Of a stretch of DNA of 14,325 bases, positions 6,307-13,581 are shown in pieces; position 1 is the stretch's first letter, and every line of letters starts with the position of its first letter. This stretch comes from DATEUP01 sp035283065 (GTDB lineage: Archaea > Thermoplasmatota > DTKX01 > DATEUP01). The notes under the pieces were generated by a model, which searched no databases, had not been told where the DNA came from, and was given only the letters and a program-made list of their open reading frames with translations. The position numbers were made by a program, and so were the translations under genes. Location: assembly GCA_035283065.1 (NCBI GenBank), contig DATEUP010000292.1, positions 1 to 14,325 of the forward strand, given 5' to 3'.

Positions 6307-8802
6307 ATGACTCTGGCGCGTCTGCCCGACCTCGAAAACGCCGACGTCGAGCAGTGGGTCGCGGACCGCGACCAGGGAATGCGTCTTCTCCTCGCGGTTC
6401 TATTTGGTTTTTTCGCGGTCTTCTGGACTTTCATCTTTCTCGCCGAGATCCTCCCGCAGGTCGCTTCGCTACCAAGCGGTGTCATGGGCGTAGTCCTCTT
6501 CGCCGTTTTTGCGGCCGTGGAAATCCTGTTTGTCGGGGGCGCGGGGGTTGCCTTTTTCAAGTGGTTCGGCAGCGCCTACCGCTTGGGCGTTGCGCCGGGC
6601 AGCATCGTAATCGAACGGCCCCTTCGAAAGGCCCGGCTCCGCCTGGCGGATCTGACTGCATTCGAGACCGACTACTCGCTGCTCGTGGGGGCGAGCATTG
6701 CGCTCTATTCCCAGGGCCACCCGCCGGTCAAGGTGCTGGGTATGCAAGCCATGACCGTCGAAGGCCTCGCCTCGCACATTCAGGTGAGCCTCCCGCATCT
6801 TGCTGACCCCATCGGCTGGGGCTCCACCAAGGTATCTGACGGCTCCCTGCGGGTCGATCCCACGTGGGTACAAGGTTTCGGGGGGAAGCGCGCGCCCCCT
6901 CCCGGCCGGTGGGCAACCCCCACTCGGGCGGCCCGGCTGCAGATCGAATCGATCTACGCCGCCGTCCTGTCGATGAATCTGCTCCTCCTCGTTTGGGCGC
7001 CCACCATGGCCTCGAACCTTGACATGGCGATAGCCCTGCCCGTTGTCAGTTCCTCGGGGCTCGCCGGGCTGGGGCTCTACGTCGGGCTTTTCATGAAGGC
7101 ACGGCACGGGAGTCCGCCACACGCCGGGTACTCTACGCTCGAACTGGCAGGTCACACGGATCCTTCGCGTGTCTCGGCCGCGGTCGACGCGGGCCTGCGC
7201 TCCCTGGGGCTTCCCGTCCCTGCCCCGACCACCCGCAACCTCCTCCTTGTGCGCCGCACGGTTTGGGCGTTGCCTGGGGTCCTGCGCCTGCGGTCGACGG
7301 TCCACGAAGGCAATGTCCGGCGCCTAGATCTGACGACTTTTGGGCCCCCCCGGATCGAAACGCACCGAGCGCTAAAGGGGTTCCTGCTCGACGCCCTTTC
7401 CTCGCCGGCCCATGGAGGCGCCCGGCCGGCGCCTTCGGCCCCGCTAACGGAACGGTGGGCCCTGAACGCGGCCCCATGGGATGCCGCGGTGATGGCCGAC
7501 GGGCGGCTCGTGCCGGACGGGGGAACCCCGTTCGGTTCGGCGGCGGAGGCCACGGGGGAAAGCGGCGTGTGGTCCTCCTTCTCCGCGCGCGCGATGCAAT
7601 TCATGGGAATACTCGTCGTTCCCGTCCTTCTGGTCTTCGTCTGGTTTTTCGGGATGATGGCCGTGGACGGGCTGCGTCTTGGGCCACCGGGGACTTGGGG
7701 CGTATGGGCAGTCGTCATGGCCCTTGGTGCTCCCACCGTCGTTTTCACTTACCCGATGATGCGCGGCCAGTACTGGTACTCCCTGCTGCGCCCGCCTGGC
7801 GCGTGGAACGACATTCAAGCGGTTGACCGACTCGTGACCCTGGCGACCGCCGCGGTCGGCCGCCGGGTCGTCTCAAAGAAGCAGGGGTTAATGGGCGTGA
7901 AATGGAAGCTCGATGCGCCGCTTTGGTTCCGATACGTTGCGGTGGGGGCGCCAGGAAGCGGGATGCTCCAACTCTACGTGAACTGGCGTCCGAATTTGGC
8001 GCTCTATGCTCGGCTCAAAGGTTGTGTGATTGAGTCGCTTGGGACGGCGCCCATCGGCGGCCCGCTTCCCACCGCCCGATTGCAGGACGCTCTCCCGCCT
8101 GCGCCGTCGGCTCCGCTCGAGGACTGGGAACCTCTTTCTCGCGGACAACCGGGCGCCCGCCTATCCAGACCGCCGCCCTGGGCAATGAGCGCGCAACCGG
8201 ATGGCGGTTCGCCCCTGGTCGACATCGCGCTCGGAGCGGGCGGGATCGACAAACTCCCAGCGGGGTGGTGGGGCTCGCGCGACCCCGCCGGAGATTCGCG
8301 TAGAACAAACCGGTTCGTGCTGTTTGTCGCGATCGTGCCCGGGGTCGCCATCTTGGGCCTCATCATGGCCATTTCCGTCGCGCAAGCGCCCAGCGGATCG
8401 AATCCGGTCGTCGTTCTTGTGGCGATCGCTACCTTGGCGGCGGGGACCGCGCTCTTTGCGGGCCTGATGTTCTTCAGTTTCCGCCGGTTCCGCAAGGAGG
8501 CCGTGCGGACGCAAGCCCACTCCTTCTTGCGTCTGGAGGTTCCCGTGGAGCGCCTGGGCTCTGTCCTTGCCCGGCTCGACCCCGCAATCCGCGTTCGGAT
8601 TCCCGAAGCGCAAACGGTTTTGCCCCCCGTTGGCGGGACAGCGCGCTGGGAGGATTTGGCCTCGTCAATCGTGATCACGCTTTGGCTGGGGCAAGGGTCT
8701 TTGCCGCTCTTGGAGCTTGCAAGCAACCGGGACGCGGCGGCGGTGGCGAGGTTGAAGGGTATCATCGAGGCGGCGCTCTTCGCGCCAGGGGCATCGCCTT
8801 AG
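6307..8802 (+). CDS. Unrecognised 831-residue membrane protein with four tandem [2 TM + soluble domain] units
   Basis: I do not recognise this protein. It has eight hydrophobic helices in four pairs: about 26-48/57-84, 215-236/241-264, 430-454/462-484 and 668-692/699-724. Each pair is followed by a soluble alpha/beta domain: about 90-165, 275-365, 486-580 and 735-825. The last three soluble domains end alike (HRALKGFLLDAL, YARLKGCVIESL, VARLKGIIEAAL), and two linkers share PAPSAPL near a Trp (374-384 and 598-607), so the units are true duplications. Unit 1 has diverged and looks like a bacterial PH-type domain (RLGVAPGSIVIERPLRKARL). Linkers are rich in Pro, Gly and Ala. No catalytic motif or signal peptide is visible. 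It may be a membrane scaffold or sensor. ATG 6307 follows GGGGGA only two bases away. Its 3' end overlaps the convergent VOC gene by 41 bases. Confidence 0.85.
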   Translation: MTLARLPDLENADVEQWVADRDQGMRLLLAVLFGFFAVFWTFIFLAEILPQVASLPSGVMGVVLFAVFAAVEILFVGGAGVAFFKWFGSAYRLGVAPGSIVIERPLRKARLRLADLTAFETDYSLLVGASIALYSQGHPPVKVLGMQAMTVEGLASHIQVSLPHLADPIGWGSTKVSDGSLRVDPTWVQGFGGKRAPPPGRWATPTRAARLQIESIYAAVLSMNLLLLVWAPTMASNLDMAIALPVVSSSGLAGLGLYVGLFMKARHGSPPHAGYSTLELAGHTDPSRVSAAVDAGLRSLGLPVPAPTTRNLLLVRRTVWALPGVLRLRSTVHEGNVRRLDLTTFGPPRIETHRALKGFLLDALSSPAHGGARPAPSAPLTERWALNAAPWDAAVMADGRLVPDGGTPFGSAAEATGESGVWSSFSARAMQFMGILVVPVLLVFVWFFGMMAVDGLRLGPPGTWGVWAVVMALGAPTVVFTYPMMRGQYWYSLLRPPGAWNDIQAVDRLVTLATAAVGRRVVSKKQGLMGVKWKLDAPLWFRYVAVGAPGSGMLQLYVNWRPNLALYARLKGCVIESLGTAPIGGPLPTARLQDALPPAPSAPLEDWEPLSRGQPGARLSRPPPWAMSAQPDGGSPLVDIALGAGGIDKLPAGWWGSRDPAGDSRRTNRFVLFVAIVPGVAILGLIMAISVAQAPSGSNPVVVLVAIATLAAGTALFAGLMFFSFRRFRKEAVRTQAHSFLRLEVPVERLGSVLARLDPAIRVRIPEAQTVLPPVGGTARWEDLASSIVITLWLGQGSLPLLELASNRDAAAVARLKGIIEAALFAPGASP

Positions 8803-9181
8803 GCTCCTCTTCGAGCGCGCCCGGCCTGACGTCCTCAAAGATCGCGTACTCGTTGCCGCTCGGGTCCTCGAACACGTAGCACGGCCCGTTGGGGATCTCG
8901 AACTTGCCCCCTTTAGGCCTCCACCCGCGCCTCTTGAGGTCCTTGGCGGTCGCGCCGATGTCCTTGACCTCGAAGATCGGCATCACGGAAGGCGCCTTCC
9001 TGTGGTCGGCAAGCAGGACCAGGGGCCCTTCGCCGAGGCGCAGGGCCGCCACGTCCGCGCCGAACTCCTTGAAGCGCCAGACCTTCCGGGCGCCAAGCGT
9101 CTCGACGAAGAACTTGAGGTCCCTCCCCGTGTCGGCCGTGCCGATGTAGAGGAAGCGAAGGGGGCCGAAGGGGGGCGCCAC
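8762..9181 (-). CDS. VOC-superfamily protein (glyoxalase/bleomycin-resistance fold)
   Basis: This 139-residue protein has the two beta-alpha-beta-beta-beta modules of the vicinal oxygen chelate fold. Module one is residues 8-60 (FLYIGTADTGRDLKFFVETLGA) and module two is residues 67-117, ending FEDPSGNEYAIFED, the usual C-terminal VOC signature with a candidate metal Glu. The first strand lacks the usual metal-binding His, so catalysis is uncertain; it may bind a ligand instead. The family covers glyoxalases, dioxygenases and antibiotic-binding proteins. GTG 9181 lies 27 bases after a TATA-like element, consistent with a leaderless mRNA. The polar 20-residue tail overlaps the end of the large membrane-protein gene on the other strand. 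It diverges from the methyltransferase gene across only 74 bases. Confidence 0.88.
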   Translation of the reverse strand: MAPPFGPLRFLYIGTADTGRDLKFFVETLGARKVWRFKEFGADVAALRLGEGPLVLLADHRKAPSVMPIFEVKDIGATAKDLKRRGWRPKGGKFEIPNGPCYVFEDPSGNEYAIFEDVRPGALEEEPKAMPLARRAPPR

Positions 9182-9203
9182 GCAGAGGCGAGGGGGACGC
9201 GCC

Positions 9204-9213
9204 GAATATGAAA
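9204..9213. promoter_or_regulatory. TATA-like element between the divergent VOC and methyltransferase genes
   Basis: GAATATGAAA (TTTCATATTC on the minus strand) is an A/T-rich island in very GC-rich DNA. Read leftwards it lies 27 bases before GTG 9181 of the VOC gene. Read rightwards it predicts a start near 9234, about 22 bases before TTG 9256 of the methyltransferase. A second, weaker candidate for the rightward gene is CTAATACG near 9240-9247. Confidence 0.4.
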
Positions 9214-9255
9214 CGCACGGGGGGCGCGGAGCCAGTCGTCTAATACGTTTCCCGG

Positions 9256-9918
9256 TTGTGCCGATGCGCCTTTCGAAGGCAGGCGAGACCCACGACCAAC
9301 AAGCGCTCGCCCGGGGACCTCCCGCCTACCCCGGCTGGCGGCTTTGACGAAATGTATGAGGGCACGCCGCCCTGGGACATCGGCCGCCCGCAACATGCGG
9401 TCGTCCGCCTTGCGGAAGCGGGTGCCTTTGAGGGCGAGGTGCTTGACGCCGGGTGCGGCACGGGCGAGAACTCGATCTACCTGGCATCAAGGGGACTCGT
9501 GGTCCTCGGCGTGGACGGCGCGTGGCGGGCCATCGAGAAGGCGGAGGCCAAGGCCAATGAGCGCCGCTCCAAGGCCGTGTTCGCGGTCGGCGACGCGCTG
9601 AAACTCGCTGCGCTCGGGCGAACCTTTGACCGTGTGCTTGATTGCGGGCTCTTCCACACCTTCGACGACACCGAGCGCGCCGCGTATGTGCGGGGACTCT
9701 CGGGGATTCTAAAGCCGGGCGGAAGGCTCTTCCTCTTGTGCTTCTCGGAGCACGAGCCCGGCGACTGGGGGCCCCGAAGGGTGACGCAAGCCGAGCTGCG
9801 CGCGGCGTTTACCCGGAGTTTCGAGGTCGAGGCCATTGCGCCCGAAGCCTTCGAGTCCCACGTCGGATCCGCGCGCGCCTGGCTGGCCACTGTGGCCCGG
9901 GCGGGGCCGCCAGGCTAA
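9256..9918 (+). CDS. Class I SAM-dependent methyltransferase
   Basis: This protein of up to 220 residues has a Rossmann-type SAM-binding fold. Family marks are EMYEGTPPWDIGRPQ (32-46), motif I VLDAGCGTGENSIYLA (62-77), an acidic strand VLGVDGAW (83-90), motif II/III FDRVLDCGLFHTFDD (124-138) and LKPGGRLFLLCFSE (152-165). The PPWD block and GLFHTFDD resemble the thiopurine S-methyltransferase/TehB-like branch, which methylates small thiols, metalloids or xenobiotics; the acceptor here is unknown. The start is uncertain. TTG 9256 opens the frame with an Arg-rich, Cys-containing leader that is not conserved in appearance, whereas ATG 9352 would begin inside the conserved block. A start between them or at TTG is more likely than at ATG 9352. 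The aconitase gene follows 33 bases downstream. Confidence 0.9.
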   Translation: MCRCAFRRQARPTTNKRSPGDLPPTPAGGFDEMYEGTPPWDIGRPQHAVVRLAEAGAFEGEVLDAGCGTGENSIYLASRGLVVLGVDGAWRAIEKAEAKANERRSKAVFAVGDALKLAALGRTFDRVLDCGLFHTFDDTERAAYVRGLSGILKPGGRLFLLCFSEHEPGDWGPRRVTQAELRAAFTRSFEVEAIAPEAFESHVGSARAWLATVARAGPPG

Positions 9919-9927
9919 GGTTAATCG
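9917..9927 (+). promoter_or_regulatory. Possible TATA element of the aconitase gene
   Basis: AAGGTTAATCG overlaps the methyltransferase stop. Its centre is about 30 bases before ATG 9952, the spacing of a leaderless archaeal promoter. GGGGGTGGGCG directly before the ATG could instead act as a ribosome site on a longer methyltransferase-aconitase transcript, so co-transcription cannot be excluded. Confidence 0.35.
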
Positions 9928-9951
9928 AGCGGGCCCCTATGGGGGTGGGCG

Positions 9952-11910
9952 ATGGCCGACAACGTCACGACCAAGATCCTCCGTGCTCACCTTGCCGGAG
10001 GCAAACTCGAGGCGGGCACCGAAGTCGCCCTGAAGATGGACCAGGCGCTCCTCCAGGACGCGACGGGCACGCTCGCGTGGCTCGAGTTTGAGCAGATGGG
10101 CGTCGACGGCGTTAGGGTCCGCCAGGCCACGCAGTACATCGACCATAACATGCTGCAGACGGGGTTTGAAAACCCGGACGACCACCTGTTCCTTCAGGGG
10201 ATGTGCGAGAAGTATGGCGCGGTCCTCTCGAAGCCGGGCAATGGAATCTCGCACTGGGCGCATGCCGAGGCCTTTGACATCCCCGGCGAGACGATGCTCG
10301 GCTGCGACTCCCACACGCCGCACGCGGGCGCCGCGGGGATGCTCGCGATCGGCGCCGGCGGCCTCGAGGTTGCCGCTGCGATGGCGGGCGAGCCTTACGC
10401 CGTGACGATGCCAAAGGTCGTGAACGTGAAGCTGACCGGGACGTTCCCGCCATGGGTCTCGGCCAAGGACGTCATCCTCGAGCTCCTGCGCCGCTTTGAC
10501 GTGAAGTGGGGGAAGAACAAGGTCCTCGAGTTCACGGGCGAGGCGCTCGCGCGCCTCACGTTGCCCGAGCGCGGCACGATCTGCAACATGTGCACAGAGC
10601 TTGGCGCGACGGCCGGCCTCTTCCCGTCGGACCAGCAGACGCGGGCGTGGATGAAGTCCCAGCACCGCGAGGAGGACTTTAGGCCGCTGGAGGCCGACAA
10701 GGGCGCGCCCTACGACGAGGCGGTCGAGGTCAACCTCGCCGCCCTCGAGCCGCTGATCGCCAAGCCAGGCAGCCCGGACGACGTGGTCCCCGTGCGTGAG
10801 GTGGCGGGCACGGAAGTCTTCCAGGTGGCGGTGGGCAGCAGCGTGAACTCGAGCTTCCGCGACCTCACGGTCGTCGCCGACGTGCTCGGCGAACGCAAGG
10901 TGCACCCGCGCGTGTCGATGGCCGTTTCGCCCGGCTCGCGCAACGTCCTGCTCCTCTTCATGGTCTCGGGCGGGATGACCAAGCTCATCAAGGCGGGCGT
11001 TCGCGAGCTCGAGGTCGCCTGCGGCCCCTGTATCGGCATGGGCTTCGCGCCGCCGACGAAGGCGCCCTCCGTGCGCACGTTCAACCGCAACTTCCCGGGG
11101 CGGAGCGGCACGGAACAGGACCTCGTGTACCTCTGCTCGCCGGAGACCGCGGCTGCAACGGCTCTAAAGGGCGAGATCGCCGACCCGCGAGATGTGGCGA
11201 AGGAACTTGGTATCACGTGGCGCGCGATCGACGAGCCCGCGGCGTACCCGAACGACCGTAGCGGCTATGTATGGCCGCCCGCCGCGGGCGAGGGGGCGAA
11301 GGTCGAAGTCCGCCGCGGCCCGAACATCAAGCCCTACGAGTTCCCGCCGGTGCTTCCGGACACCCTCGAGGGCGAGGTGCTCATCAAGCTCGGCGACGAC
11401 ATCTCGACCGACGGGATCTTGCCCGCGGGCGCGCGCATCCTGCCCCTGCGCAGCAACATCCCCGCAATCGCCGAGCACGTGTTCGAGTACCTCGACGCGA
11501 CGTTCCCCGCGCGCGCCAGGGCCAAGGGCGGGGGCTTCATCGTCGCCGGCGAGAACTACGGCCAGGGGTCGAGCCGCGAACACGCGGCTGCGGCGCCCGC
11601 GAACCTCGGCGTTCGCCTCGTGCTCGCGAAGGGCTTTGCCCGCATCCATGGCGACAACCTCGTGAACTTCGGCATTCCGCCGCTCACCTTCGAGGACCCT
11701 CACGCTCACGATGGCATCGCGCAGGGCGACCGGCTGCGCGCGTCGGGCATCCACGCCGCGCTGAGGGCCGGAAGGGCCCTTGCAGTTGAGAACCTCACGA
11801 AGGGAACAAGGGCGCAGCTGGCGCCGAGGCTGACGGAGCGCCAGCGCGAGATCCTCGTTGCGGGCGGCGCCGTGCGTTGGCTGAGGGCGCGGCGCGAAGC
11901 GCGCCCTTGA
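9952..11910 (+). CDS. Aconitate hydratase, archaeal/Aquifex single-chain type
   Basis: This 652-residue aconitase-superfamily enzyme isomerises citrate and isocitrate via cis-aconitate in the TCA cycle. The large domain (about 1-430) includes ALLQDATGT (32-40), DHNMLQTGF (64-72), LGCDSHTPHAG (116-126), VREVAG (281-286) and ACGPCIGMG (356-364). The swivel domain (about 465-640) includes GDDISTDGILPAG and NYGQGSSREHAA (535-546), where S540 and R542 match the catalytic Ser642 and Arg644 of pig aconitase. R379 and R384 in FNRNFPGR match the substrate arginines. The cluster pattern is odd. C357 and C360 are kept, but the usual GSCTNSS block reads GSSVNSS (295-301), with Ser297 at the first ligand position. 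C118, C211 and C214 are additional cysteines. A [3Fe-4S]-type or re-ligated cluster, or a different substrate, is possible. The tight ATG 9952 start is well supported by the MADNVTTKILRAHL opening. Confidence 0.93.
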   Translation: MADNVTTKILRAHLAGGKLEAGTEVALKMDQALLQDATGTLAWLEFEQMGVDGVRVRQATQYIDHNMLQTGFENPDDHLFLQGMCEKYGAVLSKPGNGISHWAHAEAFDIPGETMLGCDSHTPHAGAAGMLAIGAGGLEVAAAMAGEPYAVTMPKVVNVKLTGTFPPWVSAKDVILELLRRFDVKWGKNKVLEFTGEALARLTLPERGTICNMCTELGATAGLFPSDQQTRAWMKSQHREEDFRPLEADKGAPYDEAVEVNLAALEPLIAKPGSPDDVVPVREVAGTEVFQVAVGSSVNSSFRDLTVVADVLGERKVHPRVSMAVSPGSRNVLLLFMVSGGMTKLIKAGVRELEVACGPCIGMGFAPPTKAPSVRTFNRNFPGRSGTEQDLVYLCSPETAAATALKGEIADPRDVAKELGITWRAIDEPAAYPNDRSGYVWPPAAGEGAKVEVRRGPNIKPYEFPPVLPDTLEGEVLIKLGDDISTDGILPAGARILPLRSNIPAIAEHVFEYLDATFPARARAKGGGFIVAGENYGQGSSREHAAAAPANLGVRLVLAKGFARIHGDNLVNFGIPPLTFEDPHAHDGIAQGDRLRASGIHAALRAGRALAVENLTKGTRAQLAPRLTERQREILVAGGAVRWLRARREARP

Positions 11911-11922
11911 GACGTTTGCCGC

Positions 11923-12195
11923 TCAAGCCTTGCGGTTTCCCCCGTCCCACGGCCGCGGGTCGGCGCCCTCGATCGCGGGGCACTGCGCGCGCACGGGGTC
12001 GGCGTCCTTGCCGGCGCGTGTGTACTTGTAGAGCTTGTCCTTGGCCTCGGTCTTTGCGGTCTTCAGGTGCGTGTCGTCGCACCACGGCCAGTCGGCGGAG
12101 AGCCCGCAGCGGCAGACCCAAACGTCGTCGCCTTCGATATCCTTCTTCTTCACGATCAGCGGCGCGCGGTCCTTCATCACGACGATCCGGGGCAC
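11923..12195 (-). CDS. CDGSH-type iron-sulfur protein
   Basis: This small cytoplasmic [2Fe-2S] protein has one CDGSH zinc-finger-like motif. Numbered from the longer ATG start at 12231, the ligands are C40, C42, C51 and H55 in CRCGLSADWPWCDDTH. This fits C-x-C-x2-S-x3-P-x-C-D-x2-H, except that the Gly of CDGSH is Asp. Such 3Cys-1His clusters are redox- and pH-sensitive; the family role is electron or cluster transfer. I prefer GTG 12195, giving MPRIVVMKDRAPLIV, for two reasons: AGGAG (plus-strand 12202-12206) lies six bases before it, and archaeal relatives begin about 28 residues before the first Cys. ATG 12231 behind GGGGGA adds an Arg/Pro-rich 12-residue leader and cannot be excluded. The SDR gene lies just upstream on the same strand, so the two may be co-transcribed. 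The 3' end is 12 bases from the convergent aconitase stop, itself an Fe-S enzyme. Confidence 0.9.
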   Translation of the reverse strand: MPRIVVMKDRAPLIVKKKDIEGDDVWVCRCGLSADWPWCDDTHLKTAKTEAKDKLYKYTRAGKDADPVRAQCPAIEGADPRPWDGGNRKA

Positions 12196-12267
12196 GGGGT
12201 GCTCCTGCCGCGCTGGGCGGCGCGCCTCCATCGCGCTTCCCCCATTTGGCGGTTTGCGCGCACCCCG

Positions 12268-13194
12268 TCACTGCGCCGAGCCCACGCCCGTGAGGCGCTC
12301 GCTAAGCTCCCACAGGCGGCGCTGGGCGGCCTCGTCTTTCGCAGCTGCGGAGGGTTCCACCGCGGAGCAGCGCGCGAAGTACTTGCCCGAAACCTCCGAA
12401 AGCTCGGGCGCGGTGGCCGCCCAAAGGGTCGTGCGCGCGCCCTTCAAGGCGCTTATCGCACCCACCCAACCGAGGCGGATCCCCAGCCTCATCGGCCCGG
12501 TCGCCGTGCTTCCGAACCCCGAACGAACAAACCCCGGGTGCACGGCGTTCGCGGTGACCGCGCGCCCCTCGAGGCGCCGCGCAAGCTCGAACGTGAAGAG
12601 GAGGTTTGCAAGCTTCGAGTTGCTGTAGGCGCGCCACTGCGAGTACCGCTTCTCGCCCTGGAGGTTTTCCCAGTCCCAGTTCGCCCACGCGTGCGCCATC
12701 GAGGACGTGCTGATGATGCGGGCGGGGGCACTACGGAGCAGCTTCTCAAGGAGCAGGTTCGTGAGGAGGAAGTAGGCGAGGTGATTCAGGGCGAAGGTCT
12801 TCTCAAGGCTGTCGGCGGTGAGGCCGCGCTTGCCGATGAGCAGCCCGGCATTGTTGATGAGCACGTGGAGTTGCCCGTAGCGGCGGTCGAGCTCGGCGCA
12901 AGCGGAGCGCACGCCTGCCTGGGTCGACAGGTCGGCAACCACGAGATCCACGTGGGGGTTCAGCGTTGCATGGACGATCTCGTCGACCGTAGCCGCCGCG
13001 CGCTCCTTCGAGTGCGAGACGATGACGACGCGAGCGCCCCGCTTGGCAAGGCCGCTCGCGACCTCCTTGCCGATGCCGCCGCTTGCGCCGGTGACGGCGC
13101 AGACCTTGTCGCGGACCGTCCAGGGCCCGCGTTCCGTGTCCGAGCCAATGGAATTCGGATTCACGCCCCTCGCCACCGCCCCGTCCGACGCCAC
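12268..13194 (-). CDS. Short-chain dehydrogenase/reductase, retinol-dehydrogenase-like
   Basis: This NAD(P)-dependent oxidoreductase is of the classical/extended SDR type. Residues 35-42 TGASGGIG form the dinucleotide-binding loop. NNAG is at 114-117, the catalytic Ser is in ISTSSMAH (164 or 165), and the Tyr-Lys pair is in YSNSK (Y190, K194), followed by HPGFVRSGFG (219-228). The NNAGLL and WRAYSNSKLANLLFTFELAR blocks resemble the retinol dehydrogenase 11-14/WW-oxidoreductase group, whose prokaryotic members act on varied alcohols or aldehydes; the substrate is unknown. GTG 13194 gives a polar 25-residue leader that SDRs do not need. GTG 13164 (residue 11), after GAGGGGC, is a good alternative. 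It sits 39 bases after the toxin stop and 72 bases before the preferred CDGSH start on the same strand, so it may share a transcript with either. Confidence 0.92.
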   Translation of the reverse strand: MASDGAVARGVNPNSIGSDTERGPWTVRDKVCAVTGASGGIGKEVASGLAKRGARVVIVSHSKERAAATVDEIVHATLNPHVDLVVADLSTQAGVRSACAELDRRYGQLHVLINNAGLLIGKRGLTADSLEKTFALNHLAYFLLTNLLLEKLLRSAPARIISTSSMAHAWANWDWENLQGEKRYSQWRAYSNSKLANLLFTFELARRLEGRAVTANAVHPGFVRSGFGSTATGPMRLGIRLGWVGAISALKGARTTLWAATAPELSEVSGKYFARCSAVEPSAAAKDEAAQRRLWELSERLTGVGSAQ

Positions 13195-13233
13195 GCGCCT
13201 GATTGATCCTTGGATGGCCGGCCCGCTACGGAC

Positions 13234-13581
13234 TCAACGGCGCCTCCCCGGGAACCACCGGCTGTACCGTCCGTGATCGACGATCTCAATGATGACGATG
13301 AACCTCTCCCCGCGGTCGCGGACCACCGTGTAGAGCAGCCGGTGGAAGGATGGGAGATCCTCCACGTAAAGGTTTTCGAGGCCGTGTTGGGCGCGCAACT
13401 CCCTCGGGATTCGGTCCTTCTTCACGACTTCCCCGTGCAGACAATCCGTGAGGAGAAGGGGCCTGAGCGCGCGTACCCTTCGGGCGACCGACGCCATGGT
13501 TGGGTCCGAACTTGCCTCAAGGTCCTGCAGCGCCTGCGCCGCCCCAGCCGTGAGAACGATTCCCTGGGCGCCGAGGCCCAC
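13234..13581 (-). CDS. RelE-like toxin-type protein
   Basis: This 115-residue basic protein has a C-terminal half resembling RelE/ParE-superfamily folds. DRIPRELRAQHGLENLYVED (56-75) is followed by LPSFHRLLYTV and a strand-rich FIVIIEIVDHGRYSRWF (94-110), and it ends GRRR. The IVDHGRYSRWF ending, with His and Tyr, is typical of archaeal/bacterial RelE-like proteins annotated as mRNA-interferase toxins or type II toxin-like. The N-terminal half is helical (LTAGAAQALQDLEAS). It begins with GTG 13581, whose G is also the last base of the upstream TAG (TAGTG), so translation is probably coupled to the winged-helix gene, a standard antitoxin-then-toxin arrangement. Target and toxicity are inferred from family resemblance and arrangement alone. 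A non-toxic RelE-like RNA-binding role is possible. Confidence 0.72.
   Translation of the reverse strand: MGLGAQGIVLTAGAAQALQDLEASSDPTMASVARRVRALRPLLLTDCLHGEVVKKDRIPRELRAQHGLENLYVEDLPSFHRLLYTVVRDRGERFIVIIEIVDHGRYSRWFPGRRR

Noticed and set aside
9937..10905. 322-residue minus-strand frame antisense to the aconitase
   Set aside because: A mirror frame of GC-rich codons, rich in His, Arg, Val and Leu with no motif; the aconitase on the other strand is unambiguous.
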